Assembly (NCBI GenBank): GCA_018242725.1
Contig: JAFEBI010000016.1
Location: 12,237 to 76,236 of the forward strand
Source of the DNA: Nitrospira sp.
GTDB lineage: Bacteria > Nitrospirota > Nitrospiria > Nitrospirales > Nitrospiraceae
Length of the DNA: 64,000 bases
Direction: 5' to 3'
Shown: positions 8,813 through 18,105 of the stretch, one piece after another
Layout: each line of letters starts with the position of its first letter
How positions within the stretch are numbered: position 1 is the first letter of the stretch
Notes under the pieces: model-generated
Databases searched by the model: none
What the model was told of the DNA's origin: nothing
What the model saw: the letters and a program-made list of their open reading frames with translations, nothing else
Position numbers and translations under genes: made by a program

Positions 8813-9831
8813 TACAGGATCAACATCGCATCGCCATAGCTATAGAAGCGATAGCGCTCGTTGACCGCTCCTTCATAGGCCTTGCGAACCGGCTCTATTC
8901 CGGCGAATGCCGACACCAGCATGAGCAGTGTGGTCTTCGGCAGGTGAAAGTTCGTCATCAGCGCATCAACAACCTTGAACTTAAACCCAGGTGTAATGAA
9001 CAGCCAGCTCTCGCCGGACATGGGGACCATCTCTCCCTTTTCCTTTATGACGGTTTCAAGTGTACGGACAACCGTCGTCCCCACAGCTACCACCCGTCCA
9101 CCGGCTCGCTTCGTTTGGCTGATCATGTTGGTTGTCTCTGAGCTGACATGAAAGACTTCCCCTCCCATCAGATGGTCTTCTATTTTCTCGGTCGTCACCG
9201 GCTTGAACGTACCAGGCCCCACATGCAGCGTGACCGTGGCCACGTTGATTCCAGCTTCTCGCAGTCGTTTAAATAATTCTTCGGTAAAGTGCAGACCGGC
9301 CGTTGGGGCGGCGATCGCACCTCCATGTTTGGCAAAGACGGTCTGATACCATTTCCCATCTTCCTGAGTGGGCGCACGTTTGATATAGGGCGGAAGGGGC
9401 ATCATTCCCCGCTCCTCGAGAAGCCTGGCGACCGGGATCGGACTCTCCACAAGCACCTCGGTCCCTGTTGCATCTCGTTTCACGATTGTTGCGCGGGACT
9501 GTTGATCGAACTCGATAATTTGGCCGACACGAAACGAACCCTTGACCATGATGTCCCATCGCCGATCTCCGAGATCCTTCACAAACAATACTTCGACCGG
9601 CGTTCCTGTCGACTGCTTGATTCCGGGCACCCGAGCGGCCATGACCTTCGTATCGTTCACAACGAGAAGGTCGCCCTGGTTCAGCAATGCAGGGAGATCA
9701 GCGACACGATGGTGCCGACGCTGTTGCGTGGCTCGATGAAGAACCAGCAAGCGCGCCTGGTCGCGAGGACTCACCGGCTGCAACGCGACGAGAGACGGGT
9801 CAAAGGGAAAATCGAACTCGGAGAGTTGCAT
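8812..9831 (-). CDS. queA: S-adenosylmethionine:tRNA ribosyltransferase-isomerase QueA
   Basis: Cytoplasmic enzyme that transfers and isomerises the ribosyl group of SAM to make epoxyqueuosine in tRNAs with GUN anticodons. The 339 residues start MQLSEFDFPFDPSLVALQPV, and the family signatures are present: QGDLLVVNDTKVMAARV, APTAGLHFTEELF, VTLHVGPGTF and TNFHLPKTTLLMLVSAF. The frame extends far upstream, but the ATG at 9831 overlaps the stop of the SpoIID-type gene (TGATG), indicating coupled translation and the true start. The 3' end abuts a palindromic repeat. Confidence 0.97.
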   Translation of the reverse strand: MQLSEFDFPFDPSLVALQPVSPRDQARLLVLHRATQQRRHHRVADLPALLNQGDLLVVNDTKVMAARVPGIKQSTGTPVEVLFVKDLGDRRWDIMVKGSFRVGQIIEFDQQSRATIVKRDATGTEVLVESPIPVARLLEERGMMPLPPYIKRAPTQEDGKWYQTVFAKHGGAIAAPTAGLHFTEELFKRLREAGINVATVTLHVGPGTFKPVTTEKIEDHLMGGEVFHVSSETTNMISQTKRAGGRVVAVGTTVVRTLETVIKEKGEMVPMSGESWLFITPGFKFKVVDALMTNFHLPKTTLLMLVSAFAGIEPVRKAYEGAVNERYRFYSYGDAMLIL

Positions 9832-11069
9832 CAGGATGGAGGAGAAGGAGAAGCCGGAAGAGCAGGCGGGGCTTGCGTCAACGCCGCATCGCGCAATTCC
9901 GTCCCCGGATAATAATAGCTCAGGATGCTCGAAAACGAATAGCCCAACTCTGCCAACTCTTTTGCGCCCCACTGACAGAGCCCGACCGCATGACCCGCTC
10001 CGTAACCGGACAGGACGAGCTCCTGTCCGATCGACTGAACGGTAAATTGTGTACTGGGAACAATCGTATACCCCACCGCTTTGCGGAGGTCCTCGCCCCG
10101 TATCACCAACTCTCCGTTCGAGTGCACAATCTTCAGAGTCGCGACTCGTCCGGCGCGGCTGTACGACTGCGGGGCAACCTCTGAAATCCTTCCGACGGAA
10201 AATCCTTGTTGCCGCAGATTTTTCTCCAGCGTCTCGATCTTCACGGATGCGCTCCACTGATAATAGGGAGACTCGATGTCGAACGGACACTCCACTCCCT
10301 TTAAGTAGGGAAGATCCTTTGACCACACGGTCATCGCGTCTTCCGTCACACCCGCCGCCGTGGACGAAAACGCAGCATAGATCGGCGCGCCTTGGTAAGT
10401 CACCACCATCCCTTTTGTGGATTCCACCGCCGCAGTTACGCGCGCATCGATGCCTTGGCGGCCACGATACACCTGATCCTGAATTCCGGCTACCACATCA
10501 TAGTCTCGAGTGGAATTCAGCATGCGCTGGTAGAGGGCATAGGTCCTGGTGGCGACGGCCTGCACCTTCAGCATCTCCGGATGCCAGGTTGAATTCACTT
10601 CGGCCGGCACGACACCTTTGACGTATTCCTCCAAATCAACACGGTTGACGAGCAGACGGCTTTTCCCTCGCCGAACAAGCTGGACAACCCCGCTGACGCG
10701 GAGGGCGTCATTCTCATCACGAGCCTGCACCGTGGTTCGCTTCCCGTTCCCATTCAGCCGAATCGTGAGGTCGTGATTGCCTGCCCGTAGCGTTAATTGA
10801 TCCGTCACGACCGGTTTTCCATTGAGGATCAGAGCATGGCCTCGCACCTTGATCTTCAGAACTGAGCCATAGGACCAGGCCTGATTCTGTTCGTCGGTCA
10901 CCCACAGCGTTTGATCACTGGATATCTCAAGCTGTTGAACGTCGGAGGCCAACAGCACACGAATCGGCGGCCCCGCCTGAGCTTCGGGCATCACGCCCAA
11001 TCCTAGACAGATTCCCAATCCCGCTGCACCGGCCCAGAGCCGTGCTGCTCTCATCGGCGGAAAAGCCAT
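9831..11069 (-). CDS. SpoIID/LytB domain protein, probably a secreted peptidoglycan lytic transglycosylase
   Basis: A 412-residue exported protein. A signal peptide (ARLWAGAAGLGICLGLGVMPEAQAG) is followed by a beta-rich region and the SpoIID domain: LLVNRVDLEEYVKGVVPAE, WHPEMLKVQAVATRTYAL, VYRGRQG, TAGVTEDAMTVWSKDLPYL and the C-terminal GYGAGHAVGLCQWGAKELA. The conserved Glu of the EYVKGVVPAE stretch matches the catalytic Glu of SpoIID-type enzymes that cleave denuded glycan. Nitrospirota do not sporulate, so a general wall-remodelling role is inferred. It overlaps both neighbours, in an operon with DUF2905 and queA. Confidence 0.88.
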   Translation of the reverse strand: MAFPPMRAARLWAGAAGLGICLGLGVMPEAQAGPPIRVLLASDVQQLEISSDQTLWVTDEQNQAWSYGSVLKIKVRGHALILNGKPVVTDQLTLRAGNHDLTIRLNGNGKRTTVQARDENDALRVSGVVQLVRRGKSRLLVNRVDLEEYVKGVVPAEVNSTWHPEMLKVQAVATRTYALYQRMLNSTRDYDVVAGIQDQVYRGRQGIDARVTAAVESTKGMVVTYQGAPIYAAFSSTAAGVTEDAMTVWSKDLPYLKGVECPFDIESPYYQWSASVKIETLEKNLRQQGFSVGRISEVAPQSYSRAGRVATLKIVHSNGELVIRGEDLRKAVGYTIVPSTQFTVQSIGQELVLSGYGAGHAVGLCQWGAKELAELGYSFSSILSYYYPGTELRDAALTQAPPALPASPSPPS

Positions 11070-11308
11070 CCTAGGAGATAGAATAGCAGACTCAGAATAA
11101 TACTGAAGACAATACTGGTAGCGATGGGGAAATAAAAGCTGAAATTCTCACGCTTGATGGAGATGTCGCCAGGAAGTTTACCGAGCCAACTGATGCTATT
11201 CCCAAGACCGGGAATCCGGTCGAGGGCGACAAGCAGCACCCCCAGCGCAATAATCCCAAGCCCAATTTCAATGAGGAGCTTCCCAAGGGTGGTCCATTCC
11301 GGCATCAA
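11051..11308 (-). CDS. DUF2905 small membrane protein
   Basis: An 85-residue protein with two hydrophobic helices (LIEIGLGIIALGVLLVAL and FYFPIATSIVFSIILSLLFYLL) flanking LGKLPGDISIKRENFSFYF, the DUF2905 signature. Its function is unknown. Family members commonly lie next to queA, ruv or spoIID genes, as here; the 3' end overlaps the SpoIID-type gene by 19 nt. The 140 nt between it and asd hold nothing recognisable. Confidence 0.88.
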   Translation of the reverse strand: MMPEWTTLGKLLIEIGLGIIALGVLLVALDRIPGLGNSISWLGKLPGDISIKRENFSFYFPIATSIVFSIILSLLFYLLGWLFRR

Positions 11309-11451
11309 CGGTCATCCCAACATGAGGACGATCAAACAGGCTTGGTCTCACCCGCCCGCCCATCGCCTGTATGAACAGGCGTTTGCCCAGGCCGTACATC
11401 GAGTCTGTGAGCAAGCAATGGGAGAACAGGGCTGTGGACTGTTTCAGCGCC

Positions 11452-12477
11452 CTACCAACCATTCACCAGACACTCTGCAATCTGAATTGCATTGAGCGCC
11501 GCCCCCTTGCGAAGGTTATCGGATACCACCCAGAGATTGAGGCCGTTGGTGATCGACTCGTCTTCCCGCACGCGGCCGATATACACTTCATCTTTCCCCG
11601 TTGCATCGAGCGGCATGGGATAGAGCTTCTTCGCAGGATCATCATAAACAAGCACACCGGGCATGGCTGCGAGCGCGGCACGCGCCTCATTCACTTTTAA
11701 GGGACGCTCCAACTCGATATTGATCGCTTCGGAATGGCACCGCAGTACCGGCACGCGCACGGTCGTGGCCGTGACCCTGAGATGCGGCGCACCGAGAATC
11801 TTTCGTGTTTCTTTCGCGATCTTGACTTCTTCTGAACAATCGCCTCCCTCGTTGAATGAGCCGATGTGCGGCAAGAGATTGAAGGCGATTTGGTAGGGAT
11901 AGACCTTGGTCGTGATGTCACGAAACGCCAAGAGATCCTTTGTCTGATCCATCAACTCATCCATCGCCGCAGATCCGGTTCCCGATACCGATTGGAATGT
12001 CGTCACCACCACGCGCTTCACCCCGACCGCATCGTGAAGCGGCTTGAGCGCCATGACCAACGGCGTGGTCGTGCAGTTGGGAATAGCCACGATGCCTCGT
12101 GGCATATCGCCTAATGCCGCCGCATTGACCTCCGGAACCACCAGCGGGACCTGTTCATCCATGCGAAATACGGCGCTATCATCGATCACGGCAATACCGG
12201 CGGCGCCCAAGCGCTGCCCATAGTCCTTGCTGATTGCATCCGTCGCCGAGATAAAGGCCAGATCGACGCCATCGAACGACGAGCTTTCAGTTAATTCCTC
12301 CACCGTCCACTCTCTGCCCTGGCACGCCATAATCTCGCCCGCGGATCGCTTGGAGGCAAAGAGCCTCAGGCTGGTCAGCGGGAACTTCCGTTCCTCTAAT
12401 ATGTCTAGTGTTTCCTGGCCGACTGCGCCGGTTGCGCCAAGGATAGCCACTGTATAACCTGGTTTCCTCTTCAGCAT
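11452..12477 (-). CDS. asd: Aspartate-semialdehyde dehydrogenase
   Basis: NADPH-dependent reduction of aspartyl phosphate to the semialdehyde, the branch point to lysine, threonine, methionine and diaminopimelate. Of 341 residues, the N-terminus has the nucleotide fold (VAILGATGAVGQETLDIL), the active-site Cys lies in VAIPNCTTTPLVMALKPLH, and the substrate-binding TTFQSVSGTGSAAMDEL follows, with the catalytic His region RVPVLRCHSEAI. It is cytoplasmic. It follows the NHL-repeat gene by 7 nt and lies downstream of leuB in the same orientation. Confidence 0.97.
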   Translation of the reverse strand: MLKRKPGYTVAILGATGAVGQETLDILEERKFPLTSLRLFASKRSAGEIMACQGREWTVEELTESSSFDGVDLAFISATDAISKDYGQRLGAAGIAVIDDSAVFRMDEQVPLVVPEVNAAALGDMPRGIVAIPNCTTTPLVMALKPLHDAVGVKRVVVTTFQSVSGTGSAAMDELMDQTKDLLAFRDITTKVYPYQIAFNLLPHIGSFNEGGDCSEEVKIAKETRKILGAPHLRVTATTVRVPVLRCHSEAINIELERPLKVNEARAALAAMPGVLVYDDPAKKLYPMPLDATGKDEVYIGRVREDESITNGLNLWVVSDNLRKGAALNAIQIAECLVNGW

Positions 12478-12484
12478 GCCGTTC

Positions 12485-13693
12485 CTACTCCAATGTCAAT
12501 GCGCGAATACGATGATTAAACGTGTCCGCCACCAGCAACGTGCCGTCGCGATCGGCAACGATACCGAATGGATAGCATACACCGGCTTCTCGTGCGAGGC
12601 CGCCATCGCCTGAGTAGCAGGGAATTCCTTGCCCGGCCACACACACTGCCACCCCCGATTCCCCGTCCCATTCTCGGATGAGGTGATTATCAGAGTCAGT
12701 CAGAAAGAGCCTCCCCCGATGATCAATAGCAATTCCGGTCGGTCGCGCGAGACTCGCTGACGATGTACCCACCGCCGACTCATATCGATAGGATCCACCG
12801 TCTCCCGCGATGGTTGAGATCAGCCCTGTTGAGAGATGGAGAGCGCGAACTCGACCATTGAAGGTATCGGCGATGTAGAGCTGGTCGCCCGCGAGCGCCA
12901 AGCCACTCGGGCCTGCTAAGGCCGTATCAATCCCCGGCTTCCCATCCCCATCGTACGTCGCCGCCCCGGTTCCTGCAACGGTCTGAATGACACCGGTTCT
13001 GAGATCGATCATCCGCACACGATGGTTGCTCTGATCCGCAATGTACAGCCGAGCATCGTCCTCACCCAGGACCAAGGCGGCGGGTTCGTTGAGTGCCGCC
13101 TGATCAGCATGGCCGTCGTCCCCCGAGAATCGAGGTTGACCCGTTCCCGCCAGGGTGGTGATACCACCGGTGACTGCATCCACCATGCGCACGCGATGAT
13201 TCATGGTATCGGCGATGTAGAGATTGCCGGCCCAATCAACCACCACAGCAGTCGGGAAGTTGAGCTGCGCACGAACCGCAAGCCCACCATCTCCCCCATA
13301 TCGAGTCGATGCAGCCGCCTGTTGGGTCCAATACCGAACTGTCCCGCTTAAATCAGCCTGCTGGGTGTACGCACCCATTCCTGGTCCACGACCATTCTCG
13401 GCAAAGGGATCCTCGTGCTCAAGACCAGCCGGCGGTTCTGGTTGTGCGACCGAAAGCGTCTGTTCGACGGAGGGCGTACCGGCTACCGTCGAGATCCTAC
13501 CGGTGACGCGGTCTATCTTGCGAATCACGTGATTTTCAGAATCGGCCACATACGCATGGCCGTGCTGATCGAGCGCCAAGCCTTTTGGTTCATTCAACTG
13601 TGCCTGTACCGCAACCCCGCCATCTCCCCCAAGGCCTGGCTCGCCCGTACCGGCGAGCGTTCGAATCCTCCACTTCGTGATCGTTGCAGCCAT
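12485..13693 (-). CDS. NHL-repeat beta-propeller protein
   Basis: 402 residues made of repeated NHL blades of about 55 residues: LNEPKGLALDQHGHAYVADSENHVIRKID, then LNFPTAVVVDWAGNLYIADTMNHRVRMVD, LNEPAALVL...YIADQSNHRVRMID, LAGPSGLAL...YIADTFNGRVRAL, LARPTGIAIDHRGRLFLTDSDNHLI, with linkers of the type ITTLAGTG and FSGDGG. At least six blades give one propeller, so a binding or scaffold role is likely. No signal peptide is visible from the ATG at 13693, chosen because the frame further upstream runs into leuB. The gene lies 16 nt after leuB. No link to leucine synthesis is known to me. Confidence 0.85.
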   Translation of the reverse strand: MAATITKWRIRTLAGTGEPGLGGDGGVAVQAQLNEPKGLALDQHGHAYVADSENHVIRKIDRVTGRISTVAGTPSVEQTLSVAQPEPPAGLEHEDPFAENGRGPGMGAYTQQADLSGTVRYWTQQAAASTRYGGDGGLAVRAQLNFPTAVVVDWAGNLYIADTMNHRVRMVDAVTGGITTLAGTGQPRFSGDDGHADQAALNEPAALVLGEDDARLYIADQSNHRVRMIDLRTGVIQTVAGTGAATYDGDGKPGIDTALAGPSGLALAGDQLYIADTFNGRVRALHLSTGLISTIAGDGGSYRYESAVGTSSASLARPTGIAIDHRGRLFLTDSDNHLIREWDGESGVAVCVAGQGIPCYSGDGGLAREAGVCYPFGIVADRDGTLLVADTFNHRIRALTLE

Positions 13694-13709
13694 GGGTGTA
13701 CGCTGAGAG

Positions 13710-14783
13710 CTACTGGATGTGTTTGGCAATCGTGTCGCCCATCTCGGCCGTCCCCACGATCTTTGCGCCGGAACTTTGAATGTCCTTCGTGCGATAGCCG
13801 AGGTCAAGGGTGTTGACGATGGCTTTCTCGATGGCATCCGCCTCTTTGTCGAGTTGAAACGCGTAGGACAGCATCATCGCAACCGAGGCGATCGTCGCGA
13901 TCGGGTTGGCGATATTCCTCCCCGCGATGTCCGGCGCGCTCCCATGAATGGGCTCATAGAGGCCGACCTTGGCCCCGACACTCGCCGAGGGTAACATCCC
14001 GATTGAGCCGGTCAACATCGCCGCCTCGTCGCTCAGGATATCACCGAACATGTTGTTGCAGAGCAACACGTCAAACTGACGCGGGTTTCGCACCAATTGC
14101 ATGGCGGCATTATCCACATAGATGTGGCTGAGCTCCACATCCGGATAGGACGCATGGACATCGATCACGACCTTCCGCCAAAGTTCTGAGGACTCCAAGA
14201 CGTTCGCTTTGTCGACCGATGTCACCTTCTTGCGCCGCTTTCGCGCCGCCTCAAATGCCACCTTGGCAATCCGCCGCACTTCCTCTGTCGTATAGACTTC
14301 GGTATTGACGCCCCGTTCATCGCCGTTCGGCAACTTTTCAATCCCCTTGGGCTTGCCGAAATAAATGCCCCCGGTGAGTTCGCGGATCACCAGAATATCA
14401 ATCCCCTCGATCACCTCGCGCTTCAACGTCGAGGCATCAATCAGATTTGCATAGACCTTCGCCGGCCTCAGATTGGCATAGAGCCCCAGCGCCTCCCGGA
14501 TACCGAGCAACGCACGTTCAGGCCGTAACGTATAGTCCAAGCCTTCCCATCGAGGTCCGCCCACCGCCCCAAGTAAGACCGCATCGCTCTGCTTCGCCAA
14601 TGCCAGCGTATCGTTCGGCAGCGGTACGCCAACCTTGTCGATCGCCTGTCCGCCGATATCGCCCGGAGCAAATTCGAAGCAATGCCCGTACTTTTCCGCG
14701 ACGACTTTCAGAACCTTCACGGCTTCGGGAACGATTTCGCGTCCGACTCCGTCTCCTGCCAATACCGCAATCTTCGCTTTCAC
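13710..14783 (-). CDS. leuB: 3-isopropylmalate dehydrogenase
   Basis: NAD-dependent oxidative decarboxylation of 3-isopropylmalate in leucine synthesis. 357 residues with family motifs: [17 protein letters not shown], the loop [25 protein letters not shown], substrate Arg and Lys/Asp positions ([30 protein letters not shown]), the metal-binding [12 protein letters not shown] and the NAD loop [20 protein letters not shown]. Cytoplasmic. It is part of the minus-strand run leuA, cupin, leuB; leuC and leuD are not in the window. Confidence 0.97.
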   Translation of the reverse strand: MKAKIAVLAGDGVGREIVPEAVKVLKVVAEKYGHCFEFAPGDIGGQAIDKVGVPLPNDTLALAKQSDAVLLGAVGGPRWEGLDYTLRPERALLGIREALGLYANLRPAKVYANLIDASTLKREVIEGIDILVIRELTGGIYFGKPKGIEKLPNGDERGVNTEVYTTEEVRRIAKVAFEAARKRRKKVTSVDKANVLESSELWRKVVIDVHASYPDVELSHIYVDNAAMQLVRNPRQFDVLLCNNMFGDILSDEAAMLTGSIGMLPSASVGAKVGLYEPIHGSAPDIAGRNIANPIATIASVAMMLSYAFQLDKEADAIEKAIVNTLDLGYRTKDIQSSGAKIVGTAEMGDTIAKHIQ

Positions 14784-14818
14784 TGCATACTCCTTTTCAG
14801 TCCTTGAGGACCGATGAC

Positions 14819-15187
14819 TTATTCCAATATGGTTTCGTCTTCACTCCGCCAGGCGGGATCGACCAGACAAAGAAACTCAATGTCCGTCGTTCCGACATTT
14901 TCCAGGTGCTGTCGCCCTCCCGGCGGAACATAGACCGTCGTGCCCGCTTCAACCGGCGTGACCTGGTCATCAACTGTCAGTCGCCCTGTTCCTGTTATAA
15001 AGTAATAGACTTCGGACGAGGCCAACACATGCCGCTTCGATCGATGTCCGGGGTTTAGCTTCCCGTGGGCGAGACTATACCCAAGGTTGAGCTGGTGCTT
15101 CGTAGGGTGGAATATCTCCCGTAGACGCGTATGGTCGCCGGCTAGAAATTCCGGACGATCCGCCGGTGTCACTTTAAACAAGGGCAC
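14819..15187 (-). CDS. Cupin-domain protein
   Basis: 122-residue single-domain cupin. The two cupin motifs are visible: [25 protein letters not shown] (motif 1, with the His and Glu metal ligands) and [24 protein letters not shown] (motif 2, with His). The sequence resembles sugar-isomerase or dioxygenase-like cupins, but no substrate can be assigned. It is placed between leuA and leuB, so it is probably cotranscribed under the leucine T-box; whether it acts in that pathway is unknown. Confidence 0.82.
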   Translation of the reverse strand: MPLFKVTPADRPEFLAGDHTRLREIFHPTKHQLNLGYSLAHGKLNPGHRSKRHVLASSEVYYFITGTGRLTVDDQVTPVEAGTTVYVPPGGRQHLENVGTTDIEFLCLVDPAWRSEDETILE

Positions 15188-15244
15188 GCTCCCTTCCCAC
15201 CTTGAACCTCGTAGGGAAAGGAAACTCTACCGTGGGATTCAGCG

Positions 15245-16792
15245 TCAAATCAAGTTAACCTTCTGCTCCCCCTGCGCTTGCTTTGCGGTCAGATAGGCCA
15301 GCTTATTCAACGCACTCAAATAGGCACGTGCGGACGCCATGATGATGTCCGTATCGGCGCCATGACCGGACACCGTTCGGCCATCCTCTTGCACCCGAAC
15401 GGATACTTCACCTTGGGCATCGGTCCCACCGGTAATCGCCTTTACCACATACATCAGCAACTTGCTCTTTGTCTGAGTAATCGCGGCAATCGTCCGATAG
15501 ACGGCATCCACCGGCCCGTCGCCCGTCCCGGCCTGCGTGACGGCTGTGCCGTCGATTTCCAATTCGACCGTGGCGGTCGGAACGCGATCCGTCCCACTCG
15601 CAACATGAAACGATTTCAGCGTAATGCGATCCGCCATCTTCGCCAATTCTTCAGACACAATCACTTCCAAATCTTCTTCAAAGATCTCTTTCTTTTGGTC
15701 CGCTAATTTCTTGAACCGCTCGAATGCATGGTTCACCTCATCTTCACTGAGCTTGTACCCTAACTCCTCCAAGCGCTGCCGAAAGGCATGGCGTCCCGAC
15801 AGTTTTCCCATCACCATTTGGCTTTCGACCAATCCGATCGACTCCGGGCGCATGATTTCATACGTCGTCTTGTCTTTCAGCAGACCGTCCTGATGAATCC
15901 CGGACGTGTGGGCAAAGGCATTAGCCCCCACGATCGCCTTGTTGGGTTGTACGACCATCCCTGTGATCTTGCTCACCAACCGGCTGGTTTTTGCGATCTC
16001 CTCGGTCCGAACCTGTGTATCGGCCAGGTAGAAATCCGTTCTGGTCCTGAGCCCCATCACGACTTCTTCCAATGAGGTATTCCCCGCACGCTCGCCGATG
16101 CCGTTGATCGTGCACTCCACCTGCCCAGCCCCATTGGCGATCGCCGCCAGGCTATTTGCGACCGCCATCCCAAGATCGTTGTGGCAATGAACCGAGATCA
16201 CCGCCTGTTTGGCATTCGGCACCTTGTCGCAAATTCCTTTAATGAGCGCACCGAACTCTTGCGGGACTGCATAGCCGACCGTATCGGGAATATTGATTGT
16301 GCCAGCTCCCGCAGCGATCACCGCTTCAATCACTTCATACAGATAGGCCGGATCGGAGCGGCTTGCATCCATCGGGGAAAACTCGACGTCATCGACATAG
16401 CCCCTCGCCCGCTGGACCATCTCTACCGCACGTTGTTTGGCTTGCTCGCGTGTCATCCGAAACTGATGTTTCAAATGAATATCAGAGGCAGAAAGAAACG
16501 TATGGATCCGGACCTTCGGTGCTCCTTTCAATGCCTCCCATGCCCGATCGATATCTTCCGGACGGGCTCGTGCTAAGCTGCAAACCGTCGGTCCTTCCAC
16601 CTCCTGCGCGATACGTCGAACCGCTTCATAATCGCCGGGTGAACTATAGGCAAATCCCGCCTCGATAATATCGACACCAAGTCGCGCCAGCTGTTTCGCC
16701 ACCATGACCTTTTCTTCCACGTTCATACTGGCCCCGGGCGATTGCTCGCCATCCCTCAAGGTGGTATCAAAAATTCTGATCATGCGTGTCAT
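15245..16792 (-). CDS. leuA: 2-isopropylmalate synthase
   Basis: Condenses acetyl-CoA and 2-oxoisovalerate, the first committed step of leucine synthesis. 515 residues from the ATG at 16792, preceded by GAGGTG. The catalytic TIM barrel starts [20 protein letters not shown], with the metal-binding [19 protein letters not shown] and the [14 protein letters not shown] region, followed by the linker ([16 protein letters not shown]) and the C-terminal LeuA regulatory domain ([24 protein letters not shown]), which binds leucine for feedback inhibition. Expression is probably controlled by the T-box leader just upstream. An in-frame extension to 16918 would cover part of the repeat and is unlikely. 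Confidence 0.97.
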   Translation of the reverse strand: MTRMIRIFDTTLRDGEQSPGASMNVEEKVMVAKQLARLGVDIIEAGFAYSSPGDYEAVRRIAQEVEGPTVCSLARARPEDIDRAWEALKGAPKVRIHTFLSASDIHLKHQFRMTREQAKQRAVEMVQRARGYVDDVEFSPMDASRSDPAYLYEVIEAVIAAGAGTINIPDTVGYAVPQEFGALIKGICDKVPNAKQAVISVHCHNDLGMAVANSLAAIANGAGQVECTINGIGERAGNTSLEEVVMGLRTRTDFYLADTQVRTEEIAKTSRLVSKITGMVVQPNKAIVGANAFAHTSGIHQDGLLKDKTTYEIMRPESIGLVESQMVMGKLSGRHAFRQRLEELGYKLSEDEVNHAFERFKKLADQKKEIFEEDLEVIVSEELAKMADRITLKSFHVASGTDRVPTATVELEIDGTAVTQAGTGDGPVDAVYRTIAAITQTKSKLLMYVVKAITGGTDAQGEVSVRVQEDGRTVSGHGADTDIIMASARAYLSALNKLAYLTAKQAQGEQKVNLI

Positions 16793-16827
16793 GGTGTCAC
16801 CTCTTTTCGTTCGCGTTGAAATCGGCT

Positions 16828-16935
16828 GGTCAAAATGGCACTCTGCGAGGCCGCAGCAAGCGAGCTGGCAAGGCGTACAGAGTCTCGTACGTCGAGCCGT
16901 TGAGTGCTGCGAGAACAAAGCAGAAGGTCATGTTC
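16828..16935. repeat. Palindromic intergenic repeat, copy 2 (diverged)
   Basis: Diverged homologue of the element at 8689-8812. Shared blocks are AGGCCGCAGC, AGGCGTAC, CGTACGT, GAGCC and GCGAGAAC in the same order and spacing. The outer part pairs as GGCTGGT at the left against ACCAGCC at the right. It lies between the T-box terminator and leuA, so it is transcribed as part of the leuA leader whenever the T-box reads through. Confidence 0.6.
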
Positions 16936-16943
16936 ACCAGCCG

Positions 16944-16989
16944 GAAAATAGAAAAGCCTTCATCCCATTAGACCCAGGGACGAAGGCTT
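16944..16989 (-). terminator. T-box-controlled terminator upstream of leuA
   Basis: On the minus strand AAGCCTTC-GTCCC, a loop of about 10 nt, then GGGAT-GAAGGCTT forms a stem of about 13 pairs, followed by the U-rich TTTTCTATTTT. It starts 9-10 nt after the T-box sequence, the expected place for the competing terminator. Uncharged tRNA-Leu binding would disrupt it. Confidence 0.85.
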
Positions 16990-17275
16990 GAGGCGCTCCG
17001 TGGTACCACCCTGATTTAGCCTGAAGTTCTTCTGACCTTCAGACCCTTCTTTCTGCCTCTTACGGAGGCAAGACGGAATCTCTGACTTCTTGTTCGGAGA
17101 CTCAGCTCAGAGGCGAGTTCGGCGATGTCTAGGCTGGCTTGCACCACCCGCCAGCTCTCTCTTCAGAATGTTGAAACCGGTTCCCAGCCGCATTTCTCTA
17201 TGACTGGAAAACCGCCTTTGGCATTCTGTGTTCTAGATCGTTCGCCTACTACTCCTCGTCCTAGCCATTCACACC
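16944..17275 (-). promoter_or_regulatory. Leucine-specific T-box riboswitch in the leuA leader
   Basis: Leader RNA that senses uncharged tRNA-Leu and controls leuA by transcription attenuation. The 14-nt T-box sequence AGGGTGGTACCACGG lies at 16998-17012, directly before the terminator. Stem I features are present upstream: AGTAG on its 5' side (about 17250), the distal motif AGAGAGCTGGCGGGTGGTGC at 17141-17160, and the specifier loop GAACTCGCC, whose specifier triplet at 17115-17117 is CTC, a leucine codon. The specifier identity fits leuA. The leader start is approximate, and a dedicated promoter was not clear, so it may also be fed by readthrough from ilvB. Confidence 0.88.
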
Positions 17276-17298
17276 CGCTTCGGTTTTCCCATCTGTCA

Positions 17299-18105
17299 CT
17301 ATGGATTCGATTCAACCGGTGACGACTCGACTTTTCCAGCGTTCCGTTTCCCGGAGGCTGGAACGAGCAACCCCGCGATCTTCTCGACCGGTCCCATCAG
17401 GGCATACCCTGCGAACACCACGAATAACATGACGGCCGGCCATGCTGCGACCATCATCAGCGCCAGAATACCCCACACCAGATATGTGATCTGGCGATGC
17501 CCTTTGAACTTCAGATCCTTAAAGCTACGATACTTGATCGTGCTGACCATCAGAAACGACAGCCCCAATGTCATGAGCAAGACCACAATCGAGCGGACAT
17601 CCGTTCCCATCTTCATAATGTAATGATCCAAAACGACCAAGGATGCCACAACGCCCGCAGCGGCAGGAATAGCCAAACCCGTAAAGTACTTGCCGTCTGA
17701 CACGGCTACAGTAGAGTTGAAGCGCGCCAATCGGACGGCTCCCATGGCCACATAGGCAAACATCACGGCCACACCGAACGTACCATGCCCGCTTAACGCC
17801 CAGGAATAGATCAAGATCCCAGGGGCCACACCAAACGACACGACATCAGAAAGCGAATCATACTCCAACCCGAACTGGCTGGTACTGTTGGTCAGCCGAG
17901 CCGATTTTCCATCCAGGACGTCAAAGATCATGGCGACCAACACCGCGATCGCGGCTTCCAGGTAGTTGCCGTTGAAGACCGACAGAATGGCAAACACCCC
18001 GCAAAACAAGTTGCCCGTCGTAAAGAGGTTGGGGATCAGGTGCATCGCCGCCTTCCTCCGCTTTCCTTCCTTTCCAAACGAACTTCTAAAGCTCGCTGTT
18101 TTCAT
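17299..18105 (-). CDS. pssA: CDP-diacylglycerol-serine O-phosphatidyltransferase
   Basis: Inner-membrane enzyme that makes phosphatidylserine from CDP-diacylglycerol and serine. The 268 residues include several membrane segments (LFTTGNLFCGVFAILSVF, AALVAMIFDVL-type helices, ALMMVAAWPAVMLFVVFAGYAL) and the CDP-alcohol phosphotransferase signature, DG-x2-AR-x8-G-x3-D-x3-D (DGKSARLTNSTSQFGLEYD then SLSD). Its ATG overlaps the psd stop by 4 nt, so the two consecutive steps toward phosphatidylethanolamine are coupled. Confidence 0.95.
   Translation of the reverse strand: MKTASFRSSFGKEGKRRKAAMHLIPNLFTTGNLFCGVFAILSVFNGNYLEAAIAVLVAMIFDVLDGKSARLTNSTSQFGLEYDSLSDVVSFGVAPGILIYSWALSGHGTFGVAVMFAYVAMGAVRLARFNSTVAVSDGKYFTGLAIPAAAGVVASLVVLDHYIMKMGTDVRSIVVLLMTLGLSFLMVSTIKYRSFKDLKFKGHRQITYLVWGILALMMVAAWPAVMLFVVFAGYALMGPVEKIAGLLVPASGKRNAGKVESSPVESNP

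Noticed and set aside
12485-13837. Longer N-terminus for the NHL-repeat protein starting inside leuB
   Set aside because: The added 48 residues are Ser/Arg/Pro-rich shadow sequence of leuB; the ATG at 13693 is the sensible start.
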